Shown piece after piece: positions 33,472-45,666 of a DNA stretch of 64,000 bases. The position numbers and the translations under genes were made by a program. The stretch is taken from NCBI GenBank assembly GCA_020064725.1, contig JAGTWJ010000002.1, forward strand, positions 248,001 through 312,000. Direction: 5' to 3'. Origin of the DNA: Drechslerella dactyloides. Its lineage: Eukaryota; Ascomycota; Orbiliomycetes; Orbiliales; Orbiliaceae. The stretch's first letter is position 1; the number at the start of each line of letters is the position of its first letter. The notes beneath the pieces were generated by a model. It saw only the letters and a program-made list of their open reading frames with translations. It had not been told where the DNA came from and did no database searches.

Positions 33472-36400
33472 TACCCCATTTACAATGCCGAAGACGACAT
33501 GTATTTGATTATTAGTATTTATATACACGAGGAGATGCTCAATTCTATATCCGGATATACCCCCATCTAGCAAATGGACTTTCTGGTGATACTGGTTGAC
33601 GGTAGAAAATCTTACAGCATCTATAAATCATTGGATAGTTGATGAATTCATGAATTAGTCACGAGCTGGCTCCGACTATGGTAGGTCGCATTCAATATTC
33701 GACAGCCCGAGTTTAATGCGCCAGGCCTGGTCACGTATATAAACCAGACACCTCCTTGCGTTGCGAGACCAAATGCACCCAAAGTACTCTGTCGAGATAT
33801 TCTGCCGGGCGATTTGCCGGCCAAATGAGTCAACCCGGGCGAGAATTAACACACCTTATGATTTTAGCAGCCATGAACCTACGTTTGTGGCTACAGTATC
33901 TGCTCGTTCATTCATTTTACGCCAATGCATTTCCCTCATGACAACAGATAGAAATACGTATATACCACAAAAGAACGGCAACGCAAGGAAGGGTCTGCAG
34001 CAGCTGGTTTACGAGAACAAAAAGAACAGACTTCCGTACAAAATAATATATTATTAGCAGCATGGATATTATAATAGCATACACCGATGTCCCGATAGCA
34101 ATCCAGAAGGTCGAAACACGATCCGAGTCACTATAGTACATGGTGCAGCGAGAGTGGAAATTTGAAAGGACTTTTTGGCCATGCAGATGGCTTATGCAAG
34201 CATGAATATCAATCGATCGAATTATTATATTGTCGCCAGCTCGAATGTTTAGCCGTTGGTGTTACCAGCCGGTTGATGCAGGCCTATATTGACCTGCTGA
34301 TTGTAATGTCCGGCTCACGCATAAAGGTATGTTCGTTCGAGATTTCGGTTCATACATCTTCAGTTTTATTTATAGTTTCTCCTCACCATTTTTCGAATTT
34401 TCTGCGTCGGCTGGGCAAGAAGCACGACAGCTCCAACACGCTCAGAAATGGTGCTCAACGCGGAGCCCACAATACAAGACTAGCTATCACCTAGGTACTA
34501 TCAAAACGTACGGTAAAAAGAGAAGATCGATACCGAACTGCAGGGATGTTTTATAGATGGGATAGAATGTTTACAGTGGTACTTCTGGAGTATAAGCGCG
34601 CAACCCAACGTTGCAACATTGCAACACCAACAGAAGCTTGTAGACTGGTTGTTTCCGGAATTTCCTAAGCTATAGCGTCTAGTATAAGCTGTTCTCTGGA
34701 TGATATTATGGTCTACTCCGAAACTTCCCAGCTACATCTGCAACACTAGGAAGAGGTCACGTCCGTGCTGCAAGATACAAGTATCCCTGAGGGCAAAAAA
34801 GGCGATCATGTTGTGTTCGTTCTCCGTTTGTTGTCTTCCAGCTCGCTTGACGTGACGTCGCTGGCTGGCGCCCGGTGCCCTTCTCAGCCTTCCGACGCGT
34901 TAGCGATACGTAGACAAACCATTGCAACAGCGTTCGTCACTATCTGGTGACATCTACTAGCTCACGCGAGACGACGCGAAATCTAGTTCCCGCCACGACG
35001 ATCTGAATACGAGTGCTGTCTCGGCTTGACGGCGGCGACGAGAATCTATACGCGAATGTTCTGCATCTTGTCACAAGCTGCCGTCCAGAAGGAGGCGATA
35101 TTCCGCAGCATCTTTTTGCGACGACGGATCTTGTATAGTTCTAGCATTGATCCGTGGATTCGACTTATTAAGCAACAACGGCCAACGGCAAATCACAATC
35201 CAGTCTTCCAGTCTTCCAAACTCCGTTTCACTAACGTTCGTCCGGCCGGCTGCAGCGTCTGGGGCTATATTTTTGCAGCATCAATGTTGACATGCCATAC
35301 TTGTCCGGTTTGTTTATTTTGGAGAGCCCTTCATCGAACAAAACGATGCAGCTCAGCTCGCGTAGAATTGCACTTTTGGCGGTGGAAGAGTCGATAGATC
35401 TGTGATCGCGCACGCCAGAACATCGACAACCCTCTATCCAGACCCACTCTCGTCCGGCTAGGAATCATCGATTGAGCCAATACGTGCAGTGTACACATCA
35501 TCAAGCTCCACACCTTGGCCAACCTTGGCAGTGGCGCCCCAGTGGCTGTCGTCATTGCCTTGCTGTTTTTCCAAGGCCGAAGACCAGGGTGGGAAGCTTA
35601 GCGCCATGTTGGTTGCGGGGGGCTGCATCGGCTAACCTGCCGAGAATTCAAGGCGCCATGCCGTGCTCGCAGGCCGGCATGGAATGCACTCTCCTCTTCT
35701 TTTTTCCTGCACCGCACTGCACAGCGCTGCACTCCGTACGACAAGTTCAGTCAGGCCGCTCGCTGGAAATGAAACGACAGGAATTTGCGTCCTGCAAGCT
35801 CCCAGGGCGGAAGGTCCTAATTTTAAACCGTAACCCACGATGATGTAACCCGCAATGCGACCAATCAGGAGCGAGCGACGCGAGCGGGAAGTCCCAGGTT
35901 TACTTAGTAACCTAGTTATAGCACACACATCCATACGAGCAGACATTAGCACACATCCATACATAGTAGTACATGGGCGGCGTCTGCGGAGGGAAAAAAA
36001 AAAATCAATCAATCAATTGAAACAAGCAGAATGCGATTCTGGAAGGGGATGGGCGGACGAAAAGGTGACTAGTCCTTTTGCCTGCCTGCCTGGCCAAGCA
36101 AGGCACGGATGCACATTACATATCAGGCAGCGGGCGCGCACGAAGGCCGTTGGCAGCGGCGGACGGAGAGATGTCACCGATACGTCTTTGCGAGGTCCGG
36201 AGGGAGGGAAGACTCGTCCCCCCCGGCCGGACGATGGGAATTCCCATGAGGACTCGGTGTGCTAAGAATACGTTTTCCCTCCGCACAAGGCGCAAGGTGC
36301 GAGTTGACAGGCTTGGAAAGTGCTCGGATGCGCCATGCATGCGCATGCGGACTGCAATTGGCCATGTTGGCGGAGGTGGTGGATTGGGATGGAGGATGGA

Positions 36401-36770
36401 GGTTCACAATCTTGCTAATGCAGCCGGCCAGCCCAAAATGCTGCAGACGGGCTCCGTCTCCGTCTACCGCGGCCGGCCTGGCGACATCATCATTACCGCC
36501 ACACGCTTCCAGCGCATTCAGAAACGGCCCTTCCCTTCTTAAGGCCCCCTTCGCCCGCCTCGAGGTTCTCTTCTCTTGTTCTTCTTTTCTTCTCTCTCTC
36601 TTACCTCTGCCTCTTCCTTCCATCGCCATCGTCGACCGCCAATTGCATAACATTCGTCCTCCCTCCTCTTCCCGCCAGTCCCTCGCTTTGAGCCTCGATC
36701 GCGATATTGCTATATCGTGCACTTTGAAACTCGCTCTCGCCCGTTCCGTTGACGAATATTATCCCTCGCG
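33472..36770. other. Gene-free region of 3.3 kb
   Basis: No supported gene. It includes a short (AATC)n run near 36003-36018 after an A tract. The right end carries the promoter of the GPI-anchored protein, with a pyrimidine tract at about 36566-36620. Confidence 0.4.
36566..36620 (+). promoter_or_regulatory. Pyrimidine-rich promoter tract
   Basis: About 55 bases of nearly pure C/T sequence (CTTCTCTT, TTCTTTTCTTCTCTCTCTC) lie 150-200 bases upstream of the ATG at 36771. CT-rich tracts near transcription start sites are typical of strongly expressed genes in filamentous fungi. Confidence 0.5.
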
Positions 36771-37641
36771 ATGGCTCGTCTCAGTCAGCTGCTGCGTCTT
36801 GCGGCCCAGACCCTCCTCGTCGCCGGTGCCTTGGCCCAGTCCACCACTGACGCCAACCCGCCTCTCGTCGTGACCAGGTATATACGCCCTGCCTAGCTTC
36901 ATCCGTTTTGTTGTTTCCGTTCCGGTGCAATTGCTGTTGAAGATGGAAAGAAGGTCGTTCGCATCGTGCGAGGCTGTCGTGATGTTGTATATAAGCTAAT
37001 TTGCACGCCACACGAACAGCGTCGTTGCTACCAGCAGCGTCGTCGTCGTGGCCGTTCCCTTCACCAGCGTTGTCAGCGGCGTCACCTCCGTTGGCACAAC
37101 CGAAGTCACAACCAGCCCGGTCTCCAACGCCTCGCCGCAGGAGTCCAGCGTCTCCGGAATCTCGTCGGCCGTCTCGTCGGCCGTCAATTCCGTCTCCTCG
37201 GCACTCGCGTCCGTCTCCTCGGCCGCGTCGTCCAACGCCGCCTCCCTCTCGTCCGCCGCCGCCTCGCTGTCCTCCGCCGCGTCGGCCGCGTCGTCGTCGG
37301 GCTCCGAGGCCATCTCGGGTTCCACCGTGCTCACGACCACCCTCGAGAGCTCCGTCACCAAGACGGGCACCAACTCGCTCTTCGTCGTCTCCTCGGGCAC
37401 CACCTTTACCACCGACGGCAAGACCAGCGTCGTCCCGGCCAAGACCGTCTCGACCATCGAGAGCGTCTACACCTCTGTCGGCAAGACCGCCGTCGTCGCC
37501 ACGTCCACCCGGACCACCGGCGCCGGAGCCGGAGCCGGAGCCACCAACAACAGCACTCCCGATGCGGCTGCGAACATCAAGGCGCCTCTTGGCTTGGGAG
37601 CCGCCGTCTTTGCGGGTCTGATCGCCCTCGGCCTGCTCTAG
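36771..37641 (+). CDS. GPI-anchored Ser/Thr-rich cell-wall protein
   Basis: The model is 36771-36877 joined to 37020-37641 (242 aa), with a 142-nt intron (donor GTATAT, branch GCTAAT, acceptor AACAG, phase 2). The N-terminus MARLSQLLRLAAQTLLVAGALAQ is a signal peptide. The mature part is dominated by Ser, Thr, Val and Ala, with long Ser-Ala repeats (SSAASS) likely to be heavily O-mannosylated. The C-terminus ends in a hydrophobic segment (GLGAAVFAGLIALGLL) preceded by a small-residue Asn/Asp region, matching a GPI attachment signal. Such proteins are membrane- or wall-bound and shape wall structure and adhesion. No enzymatic domain is present, so a structural role is inferred. The pyrimidine tract upstream suggests strong expression. 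A T-rich 3' flank with T runs follows the stop. Confidence 0.85.
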
Positions 37642-38490
37642 ACGGTTTTACCAGCCGCATAGCTTAGCAGCTGCACATTGTTCCGGCGGGAAGATGGACT
37701 TTCGTGCTTATTATCATTACCACTAAAATTCATCTCGATCGTTGTTTTCCTTTTTCTTTGGGTCTTTTTTCCTTTTTTTCTTTTTTCATTTCTGGTTCAA
37801 TCGTTCATGAAAGCTAGCATGCCCTACCTCTGCATGAAAGAAAACACGTACACGCACTATGTCTCCTAATCACGCTTTCCCTTTTTCCTTTCCGTTCCCT
37901 CGTTCCGAAATGGCAAAATCGATAATGTCTATTAATTCTTGCATGCACGAACCTTCATTCATGTCGATCGACTAGCGCAGCCAGCATTATAAATAATGAA
38001 TGAAAAAAGCACGAAGCTCCATAAAACTTTTAACTACTTACTCACTCCGCCGTATATTCGTGACACTAGGCGAGATGGACTACCCGCCTCTCGAGATCGA
38101 TCTCTTGCAAGTTGTGTTCCACCCAAAGCATGGCGATGATGAAGACGAATGTTGAGTGGAATGTTTGATGCAAACGGATCGGAACGTGTATACATGCGGC
38201 TATCGATATCGGATCTGGATACCGAGGCTAGCAGCTAGACACCTTTTTCTGCAATAGACACGCTTGCACGCATTCGACTGGAACATTCCGTACATACGTC
38301 AAGTCGTACATATCCAAAACATACCGCTGCGCCGCTAACAGCCCTACCGACACCACCAATCGAGAGAATACAACCGGTATCGAAAAATAAAAAACACTCC
38401 GCCATAACAACGTCAAGTAATACATACACTACATACTCCATACAACAACGAGGAGATAGAAGAAAAGTAATAGTTCTAGAAAAATTAGTT
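37642..38490. other. Convergent intergenic spacer
   Basis: 3' flanks of two convergent genes. A T-rich stretch at about 37740-37795 fits a 3' UTR of the GPI gene. No gene is seen. Confidence 0.5.
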
Positions 38491-39871
38491 TTACTCAGTC
38501 CGCCCGTCCTCGCCTTCCCGCCGGCTGAAAAAGGCATCGACCTTCGTCTGCCGCTCGTCGAACCTCTCGCTACCGATCCCGCCCCCCGTCCGTCGCAGGC
38601 CAGCGAGGTGCGTCTTCTCGTTCACACCCTCGATTACAACCGTCATGCCCTGCGCGCTGACGACGCCGGCGGGCAACACCTCGACGACGAGGTAGCCTGT
38701 GTTCCCCCAGCCGGGGTGTTTCCCCTGGTACCAACCTTTCTGGACGACGGGGGTGGTGGCGAGGACGCTGGTGGGCGGGAAGAGGGCGACGAAGGCGCGC
38801 CAGAGCCAGGAGAGGAGCATGCCGTGGGAGACGATGGCGACGACGGCGTTTGATGGTGTTGGCGGTGTTGTGGAGGAGGTGGTGGTGGAAGGGGAAGGGA
38901 CGGGGTGGTCTGGGAGGAGGGGGATGACGCAGCGGTTGATGAAGGATTCGGCGCGTGCTTTGATGGACGCCGGTGTTTCCATCTGGCGGAATTCTTCTTC
39001 CTCCTCTTCCTCTTCTTCGTTTTCCGCCGTTGTGTCCGTCGGCAGGAGTGTCGTTGGGGGATGGTGGGTCACCGGCGAGGAGTTCTCGCCGGCCATGATC
39101 ACATCCGCACGCGTGGGACTCGTGGTAGCTGATATCGTAGAATGCACGCTGTCACGCCGTAGATTCGACGCTGCAGTCGTCGACGACGGCTCGCCGGTCT
39201 CCGCGCCATCCTGCTCGCCGGCCTTCCGCTTCTTCGTGTCCCCAGCGGACGGCTCAGCGACAGACCGCTTCCGCTTCTTCAAGTTTCCCCGCGGCGCGGC
39301 CGTCAGGAACGTCAGGCCCTCGTAACTGCCAAAATCTTGCTCGATCAGGTCGTCGTCGACGGTGATCGTTAAAACCTCACCGCCACCACCACCAGCTGCC
39401 CCCTCGGCGACTGCGACTCCAGACGTAGTGGAGGGGGCGGCACCGTTGCTGCTGCCGTTGTCGGGGACATCTGGCGCCGCGACGTCTGGAAGCGCCGAGT
39501 CGGCTGCAGGGGTCAGGGCGGTGACCGGTGCGGTCGTAGCAGCAGCCGGTCGGCACCGCTGCTCGTCGCGGATGACCTCGGCGGTGCGGCGGGCGCGGGA
39601 GAGCGGGGAGGTGTAGAGGTGCGTGATGGGCGGGATGGCGGTGGCGAGGTGCGTGGCCAGGCGGGCGGTCTGCAGGACGCCGTGCGCGGTCAATGCCGAG
39701 TCTGTGACGCCGGCGCTACGAGTAGGATCCTGTTAGCTCGAATACGATGCTATCTATAGGTATCGCAATCGCGATCGCGAAGCAAGATGAATTTAGGGTG
39801 GCGGATAGGACTCACTAGACGTGGCGCAGGTTGTCGGTCGTCTCGCCGTGGCGGATGAAGAGAATCTTCAT
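38491..39871 (-). CDS. Histidine phosphatase (phosphoglycerate-mutase family) with nuclear-type insertions
   Basis: The model is complement(38491-39715, 39816-39871), 426 aa. A 100-nt intron (donor GTGAGT, acceptor CGTAG, phase 2) separates a tiny first exon coding MKILFIRHGETTDNLRHV. The RHGE motif at 7-10 carries the phospho-accepting histidine, followed by YAGVTDSALTAHG, the classic family sequence. SPLSRARRTAE holds the second arginine, LIEQDFGSYEGL the catalytic acid near residue 144, and VSHG the second histidine at 316. The two large insertions (about 71-133 and 157-265) are disordered: the first is Ala/Pro-rich, and the second contains two basic clusters (KKRKR, KKRK) and an acidic Glu run. 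A nuclear location is inferred from the basic clusters. The closest annotated fungal relatives are small phosphatases of the broad-substrate class; a metabolic mutase role is unlikely. Confidence 0.85.
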
Positions 39872-41240
39872 GCTGTCGATGCCTTCAAATTTCCCACCGA
39901 ACGAGAGTCGAATCCGATCAATCCGCCAGCGGGACTGGCCGTCGAAGCGATTATAGACTGCAGAGGCAAGATTATATATGATACCGTAGGCAAGCAAGAC
40001 CGAATTCGGCGAGTTGATTGAAATCGCAGGCGTGAAACGTATACGAGCGCAACGGCGAGCGAGGCAGGCCCGTTTATATACACCGGTCACACAGCCTCCG
40101 CCGCGAGAATTCAGAATCCCAAACCTTGACCAAGAGAAGCACACCCTGTAACAACGAGAAAGACACCCTGCAGACGTCGTATCGAACCGTACCGTCTCGA
40201 CTCCCAAGCGAGCGAGTGCCGACGTGCATACAGAACGTGCATGGATGCAGTCAGCGAAGGGCGGGCGGGCGGACGAGAATCGAAATCTCGAGCGGTCGCC
40301 GGGCTGGATCGAGGAATGCAATTACCTAACGATGTATAACAGCAACCCGCGCCGGCCCTGGACGCCGAACCAGCGGATATTATCCTCGCGAGGAGGAACG
40401 CCGAAGGGTGAATTGATTGTCGTGAGGTTGGTGTTTCCGCCTCCTGTCGTACGCCGACACTTTCCGCCCTGAGGAACTGCTACTCCTCCTCCTTCTCTCT
40501 CGAGATCGAGCCGCGTCCAGAGCTCGAGAAGAAGGCGGACACATCGCGAGATGACGTCACGTGAGAGCCGCCGGAATACCACACGGACAACACAGTAGAC
40601 CTCTCTCCACGGTACTGCATTATGGCTGTGAGAATAACTTGACGCCAGAATGAAGGTTGTAGGTATTTAGCCAAGTGGATACATCAGCAAGTGAGTATAT
40701 TTGTCTGGCGTGGAGACTGACTGGCTAGGTGCATGCATCGCATCCCGATCGATAGACGAACATGCATGCGCGCATGACAAATTTCACAGGTCACGGTGGG
40801 GCAGCTAGCGCTATAGCGCACACTCGAAGAGATCCAAACTGTGGGACTCCGCAAGATGAATTCAAATTCATCAGGCATCTATCAGACCAGCAAGCTTCCC
40901 GATATAGGATGCCAAGCATCGCTGCCTGCTCGTCTCCATGTTTGCTGGTATCGTATCATCCGAAGTACCGTACTATATATAAATTGAGTCTACGGGTAGC
41001 CTCTGCTGATTGCAGATTCGGGTAAGCTCGACCAAGTATAGAAACCGTCCCGCGTACGTGTAGAAAGCATCTTATTATCGATTCGGTTGTATGACAATTA
41101 ATTATCGTTATCGCGAATTCAACCGCTGCAGCTGGTCGGCACTGAGTATCCAGGCCCCCTCAAGTACTGTAAAACAAGACAATGCGTACCACCGCGATGC
41201 AACTGCGCAAAGAATGATTACAAGTCATCGAATTTGCAGA
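39872..41240. other. Intergenic, no gene seen
   Basis: Promoter side of the phosphatase at the left and the 3' side of the esterase at the right. Frames here are short and of random composition. Confidence 0.45.
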
Positions 41241-42533
41241 TTAGAAGCTCCCAAGAACGGCGACGGCGACCCCCAGCCCCGCCATCGCCAGCGACCCCGC
41301 CGTCCTCCCCGCCGCATTCCCGCCCCCGGCAGCGCTCGTCTCGCTCCCCGCCGCACCGCTAGTACTGCTCGGCCCTGCCGTTGTTGTCGACGAAGGCGGC
41401 GGCACATCGACGCGCCATTCCTCAAAGAAATCCAAAATCACAGCATTCCCTTCAATCTTCGTCGGCGGCTCGCCCGCTGCTATCTGCGAGAACGTCGGCT
41501 CCCGCGACGCCCACGCGTGTCCCATGTCGTCTTCCCGCCAGTGCTCCATCGCGCCGTCGACGCCGTCGCACGTCCACAGGAACCGGTGCACGGTGCCGTT
41601 GATCGTTGTCATCGTCATATTATCGCACTTGTTCCGCTCGACCCACCCTTGCAGCCAGAATTCGATCGGTGGCGTCGCGAGCACACCCGCGGAGGCGTTG
41701 CGGCCGTTGTAAGGTACCGTTGTATCGTTGCCACCGTGGATGGATAGGATCGGTAGGGGGGTCTTGTAGGGCTGGCAGGTCGCGTTACCGCCGGGCTCGA
41801 AGCCGGTGTAGGCGCCGCTTGAGGGTGCGAAGGCGGCGAAATTCGCGCCGACGGCCTCGTCGCAGGCGATGCGGTTGATGAAGCCGGCGCCGTTCGATAT
41901 CCTGTACACCGTGTAAACCTTAGCTTCCGTGTAGAACATTCAGTGGGGAGCAGGATTTAACTTACCCCGTCGCGTAGATGCGCGCTGTGTCGACGCAGTA
42001 GGTGTCCTTCAGCTCATCGACCATGTCCTGGACGAACTCCAGGTCCTGCTCCACCGGCGTGCCTCCAGCGCCCGTCGCCCACGTCCCGTTCAGCGCATCC
42101 GGATACACCAGTATTTTCTAGACCAAACTACGGTCAGCCAAATTCCACCCCACTCCGGAATCATACGTGCACGTCGATAGAGGGACTCCGGTATGTATCC
42201 AAATGGCATTGAAGTGAATGGAAACGGTATACACACCCCAGCGCCCCACTGCGGCTCGTTGAACCTCGTGTCCAGCTCGAAATACAGCCCGATCCCCGGC
42301 GACCCGTGGAACCCAAAGAGAACCGGATACGCCGTCCCGTCCTGATACCCCTCCGGCAAACGCACCCGGAACGAGCGCCCGACGCTCGAGCTCGTGATGT
42401 TCCGGCCAACGGGACTCCCGATGTCCGCCGCCGCGACAGCCTTCCCGCAGCCAGCCGACTTTTGCGCAAGCGACACCGCAGGCGCCAGCGCCAGCAGCGC
42501 GAGCGTCAGCGTCGTATCGCGCATCATGTACAT
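41241..42533 (-). CDS. GPI-anchored CE1-type esterase (feruloyl / acetyl-xylan or PHB-depolymerase-like)
   Basis: The model is complement(41241-41901, 41966-42117, 42237-42533), 369 aa. Introns are 119 and 64 nt with donors GTGTGT and GTAAGT, branch points CTGAC and GCTAAG, and phases 0 and 2. The N-terminus MYMMRDTTLTLALLALAPAVSLAQ is a signal peptide. An oxyanion-loop motif FGFHGSPG precedes YPDALNGTW, and the nucleophile elbow GISNG (Ser152) is rebuilt exactly across the second intron. GGNDTTVPY supplies the acid and MGHAW the histidine. The C-terminal Ser/Thr/Pro-rich linker ends in a hydrophobic tail (SLAMAGLGVAVAVLGSF), a GPI signal, so the enzyme should sit on the membrane or wall. Type C feruloyl esterases and PHB-depolymerase-like enzymes share this fold; the substrate, such as plant cell-wall esters, is inference. 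Confidence 0.85.
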
Positions 42534-43514
42534 GTACTGTGCAAGTAACAATCCCGTAATCCGCGATAAGATAAGTCGACGAGAGTATCCGAAAGAGGAT
42601 GGAAGATGCAAATGCCAAGTACTGCGTGACCCCAGTCGCCCACGACGCGAACGTGCGATGGATGCCTTTTAAAGCAGAGTGCAGCGCCGCAGCGTGTGGT
42701 TATACCGTGCGGTGGCTCGATCCCCGGATTCGGCGGCCAATTGATGTCATCCTGCAGCCGCCAACATTCGCTGATTACGTCGCGCCGTACACAGCAATAT
42801 TCTCAAGATCTTGCTGCTGTCTAAATTGTTAGAAATGCCGCGGCAAGGTTACCTCATCGTGATGCACGGCACAGCTAACCAGCCTTAGCACCCCGCCGAA
42901 CGTTACAAGAGTAGTCTCGGGATTACACGAGAGAGGCCGGCAGATAGTAAGACCAGGACCAAGACTTCCGCTGTCACGCCGGCACGCGTTCGCGGACGCT
43001 AATTCGCTCAGCTGGGTAATTGCCGCTGACAAAGCCTGCAACAGGCCAACGCGGAGCCAATTATATCAAGGCTCGAGCGCTCACTCACTATATTCTTGGG
43101 AAGCGGGACCGGTCTGGACTTCGTAACACAAAACTCTCCTGATCCAGTCTGCTATACCTCGATCGATGGAATATGACACTTTGATTCAAGCGTGTTTCTC
43201 GGCTGATGATCAGATTGCCGATGCTGGCTCCTAGTCGCCGTCGACACCTCCATTTTGCGTATCAAGCCTGCATGTCAAATAGACCCTTTTAAACGCTTAT
43301 GCAGTCGACTAGTCTTATATATGCAGTATTCCAGAATCAATCTAGCATTGGGAAATACCAACTGTAGCTGCATCTCTTGAGGCTAAGAGATGAGATTACT
43401 TTCGCCAATTAATTCCAACCGTTGTTTTCATGGCTGGTGCAGAGGGCATGCATTAAAGTTTATTGGTTCTAGATACTCGTACCATCATCTTGGTTTCCGT
43501 TGTTGCCGTTATTA
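42534..43514. other. Intergenic, no gene seen
   Basis: Upstream of the esterase and downstream of the kinase-like gene. No coding sequence is supported. Confidence 0.45.
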
Positions 43515-45135
43515 TTACCATTGGTTATCGCTATCCGCCTCACGAGACCGGTTGCTATCCTCATTTTCACGGTTCGGTACCCATGGCGAGTTATCGCTTT
43601 CATGTTTACCCTCAATAACCGCCTCAAGCTCCTTCTGTTCCTCTTCGAGATCATACTTTGATCCCTTGCGACAGCAACCCAGGTCAATTAACCTGACATC
43701 CGACCCTGAGAGAGCAAAGTTGCGTAACGCAAGATCTCCGTGAAGCATATTTTCAAAGTGTAGTGCGGAAAGGGCCCTGCGTGCTTTTCTACCAAAATCT
43801 TGCGGTATAGTTTGCCTGGTCGCTTCTTTCCCACAGTCTTCGAGGACCAAGACTTTGAGCATACCCCACACCGTACCCGCGGCGTAAAGCTTGGGAACGT
43901 ATACGCCTTGGGATCGCTCAAGTTTCTTGTATCTGTTCTTCATAGTCAGGATAAGGGTGTCGGTGAAAGTACAGTGAAGTCAATCGGGATAGGAACTCAC
44001 GCCGCGATCTCTGCATTGGCCATCCTGAGTTTGACATCCGTGGTGATATCGTATATTTTGAAAACAGCTCTGGTCGGTTTGATCTGGCTTCTCGTCTGCC
44101 TTCTATCGGTCATTACCTGCCCGAGCATGACCGTGGCTTGGTTCTTTCCTAGCTCCTGATCCATCTGAAGCTTGACACGGTCCCAGCGGACCTCACGGCC
44201 TTTATCCCACGTGCCTTGAACTTCGGGATTCGGATCCAATCGCATCTCCAGTTGTCCCGAAGGATTTGTATTAATTGGAGAGTAAAGCAAGTAATCTTGG
44301 GTCAGGACGAGATGACAAATGTATATCCAGGCAGCCAGCGGGCTCTCTAGACCTTGCGCTGACCGTTTGAAAGCCGGTGAAACTTCCAAGCTCGAATCGC
44401 CAACTCGTCGAAACAAGAACGTCGAGTCGTATGTGCAGAGTATGCTAAACTCCAGGTTATTGAAAGTCATGTATCCATAGAGCTGGTGAACCGCATTTGT
44501 AACGTTATTCTGCGCTTTTCTACACTTCGCGTCGTTGTAAGCTTTGACCAAGTCGTCTGGAACCTCAACTTCCCACGGGGGCTTCCAGTCAACCACAAGC
44601 CGCGTCTCGCGCGTCGCGTCGTGACCCGAGGCATTGGGTAACGGCCAATGGTAAAAGATACGATCGAGGTCTCCTATGCCAACGTTCCATTGAGAGTAGA
44701 AATACCCTCTCTTCCCGAAGACACTTCTGAGTATCGTGCGGGTGGGGTCTCCATAAACTGTTCCTCCCAACTCGACCAGGTGCTTTTCGGACCACACATC
44801 ATTGCACACTTCCAAACTGCTGAGATAGATATCGAACTATGATCGATTCTGTATCAGCTTCGAGCTCCAAACACAAGGGGGTATTTGATGAATTGGCTAT
44901 ATACGTCTTCATTCATTTTGGGCTCGATAAGATTCCTGACATGACTTTTGATATCAGGCCATTCTTTCACGTCCGTGAGACATTTTCGAGGATTCGCAGG
45001 GAGGCGCTGCGAGACCACAGGGGGTGTATCTTAACCGCTCGCGCTCGAATCGCTGTTCTCGACATGCATAAATTTTCGATGTAATATTAGAGGAGGTGGG
45101 GCGGTAGCCGCCTTGAAGAACTCGGAGAGGAGCAT
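43515..45135 (-). CDS. Fungal kinase-like protein with a disrupted 5' end
   Basis: The best model is complement(43515-43932, 44001-44836, 44905-45135), with introns of 68 nt each (donors GTATAT and GTGAGT, branch CTGAT and CTGAC, phases 0 and 2). It reads from the ATG at 45135 (MLLSEFFKAA) but meets one TAA at 45031-45033 (codon 35), after which the frame is coherent to the end, about 493 aa. The C-terminal half holds a fungal-specific protein-kinase-like fold. AVFKIYD has the N-lobe lysine. AAYKKLERSQGVYVPKLY is rebuilt exactly across the second intron. LHGDLALRNF is the catalytic loop, and LIDLG is in the DFG position. An active kinase is possible, but substrates are unknown. The TAA may be removed by a small uncalled intron or by a later start, or it may mean a decaying gene. 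Such genes are often lineage-expanded in ascomycetes. Confidence 0.6.
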
Positions 45136-45666
45136 GATAGCAAGGTTCTTCAAGAGTGTTCGGATTTGAGCTAGCCTTATCGTATTGCTGTGGAATGGCG
45201 CCGTCGGTCCGTGGTGGTTATGGGACCATCGCCACGGTGAGCTTTGATTCTAGTGATGCAGGTGGGGTGATGGATGCAGAGAAGTGTCGTCGGTGAGAAA
45301 TAGAGTTCGAGGTCGCTTTTCAGGGATAAGGTAAATTTCTCATGTGTTTATTAATGTTGCCGACGACGCCTATAGATTGTCTTGTTTGAAAACTTTCCCT
45401 CGAATGGATCTTTTAGCGAAGACGCTTTCTAGAAGCCTCTGGTAATTGCTGTGGTGTAGACGTGGTATAATCGCGAATGAATAATTACACGTCGTGGCTT
45501 TGGTGAATACCAGGCTCGCTATCACCCACCCAAACTCCTCAGGAAATATTGGTTACTACGCTAAAGTTTTATGCTCTCATGTATACTAGGTGACAGAGAC
45601 TGATAGAACCAAACAATCGCCTTTCTCAAATTCAGCAGCGGCGAATCCTGCAACTTGACATAAAAT
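45136..45666. other. Intergenic, no gene seen
   Basis: AT-richer stretch between the kinase-like gene and the small cysteine-rich gene; presumably the promoter region for both, since they are divergent. Confidence 0.45.

Noticed and set aside
36996..37457. Minus-strand 153-codon Glu/Thr-rich frame
   Set aside because: Antisense to the Ser/Thr-rich GPI protein; low-complexity sequence gives open frames on both strands.
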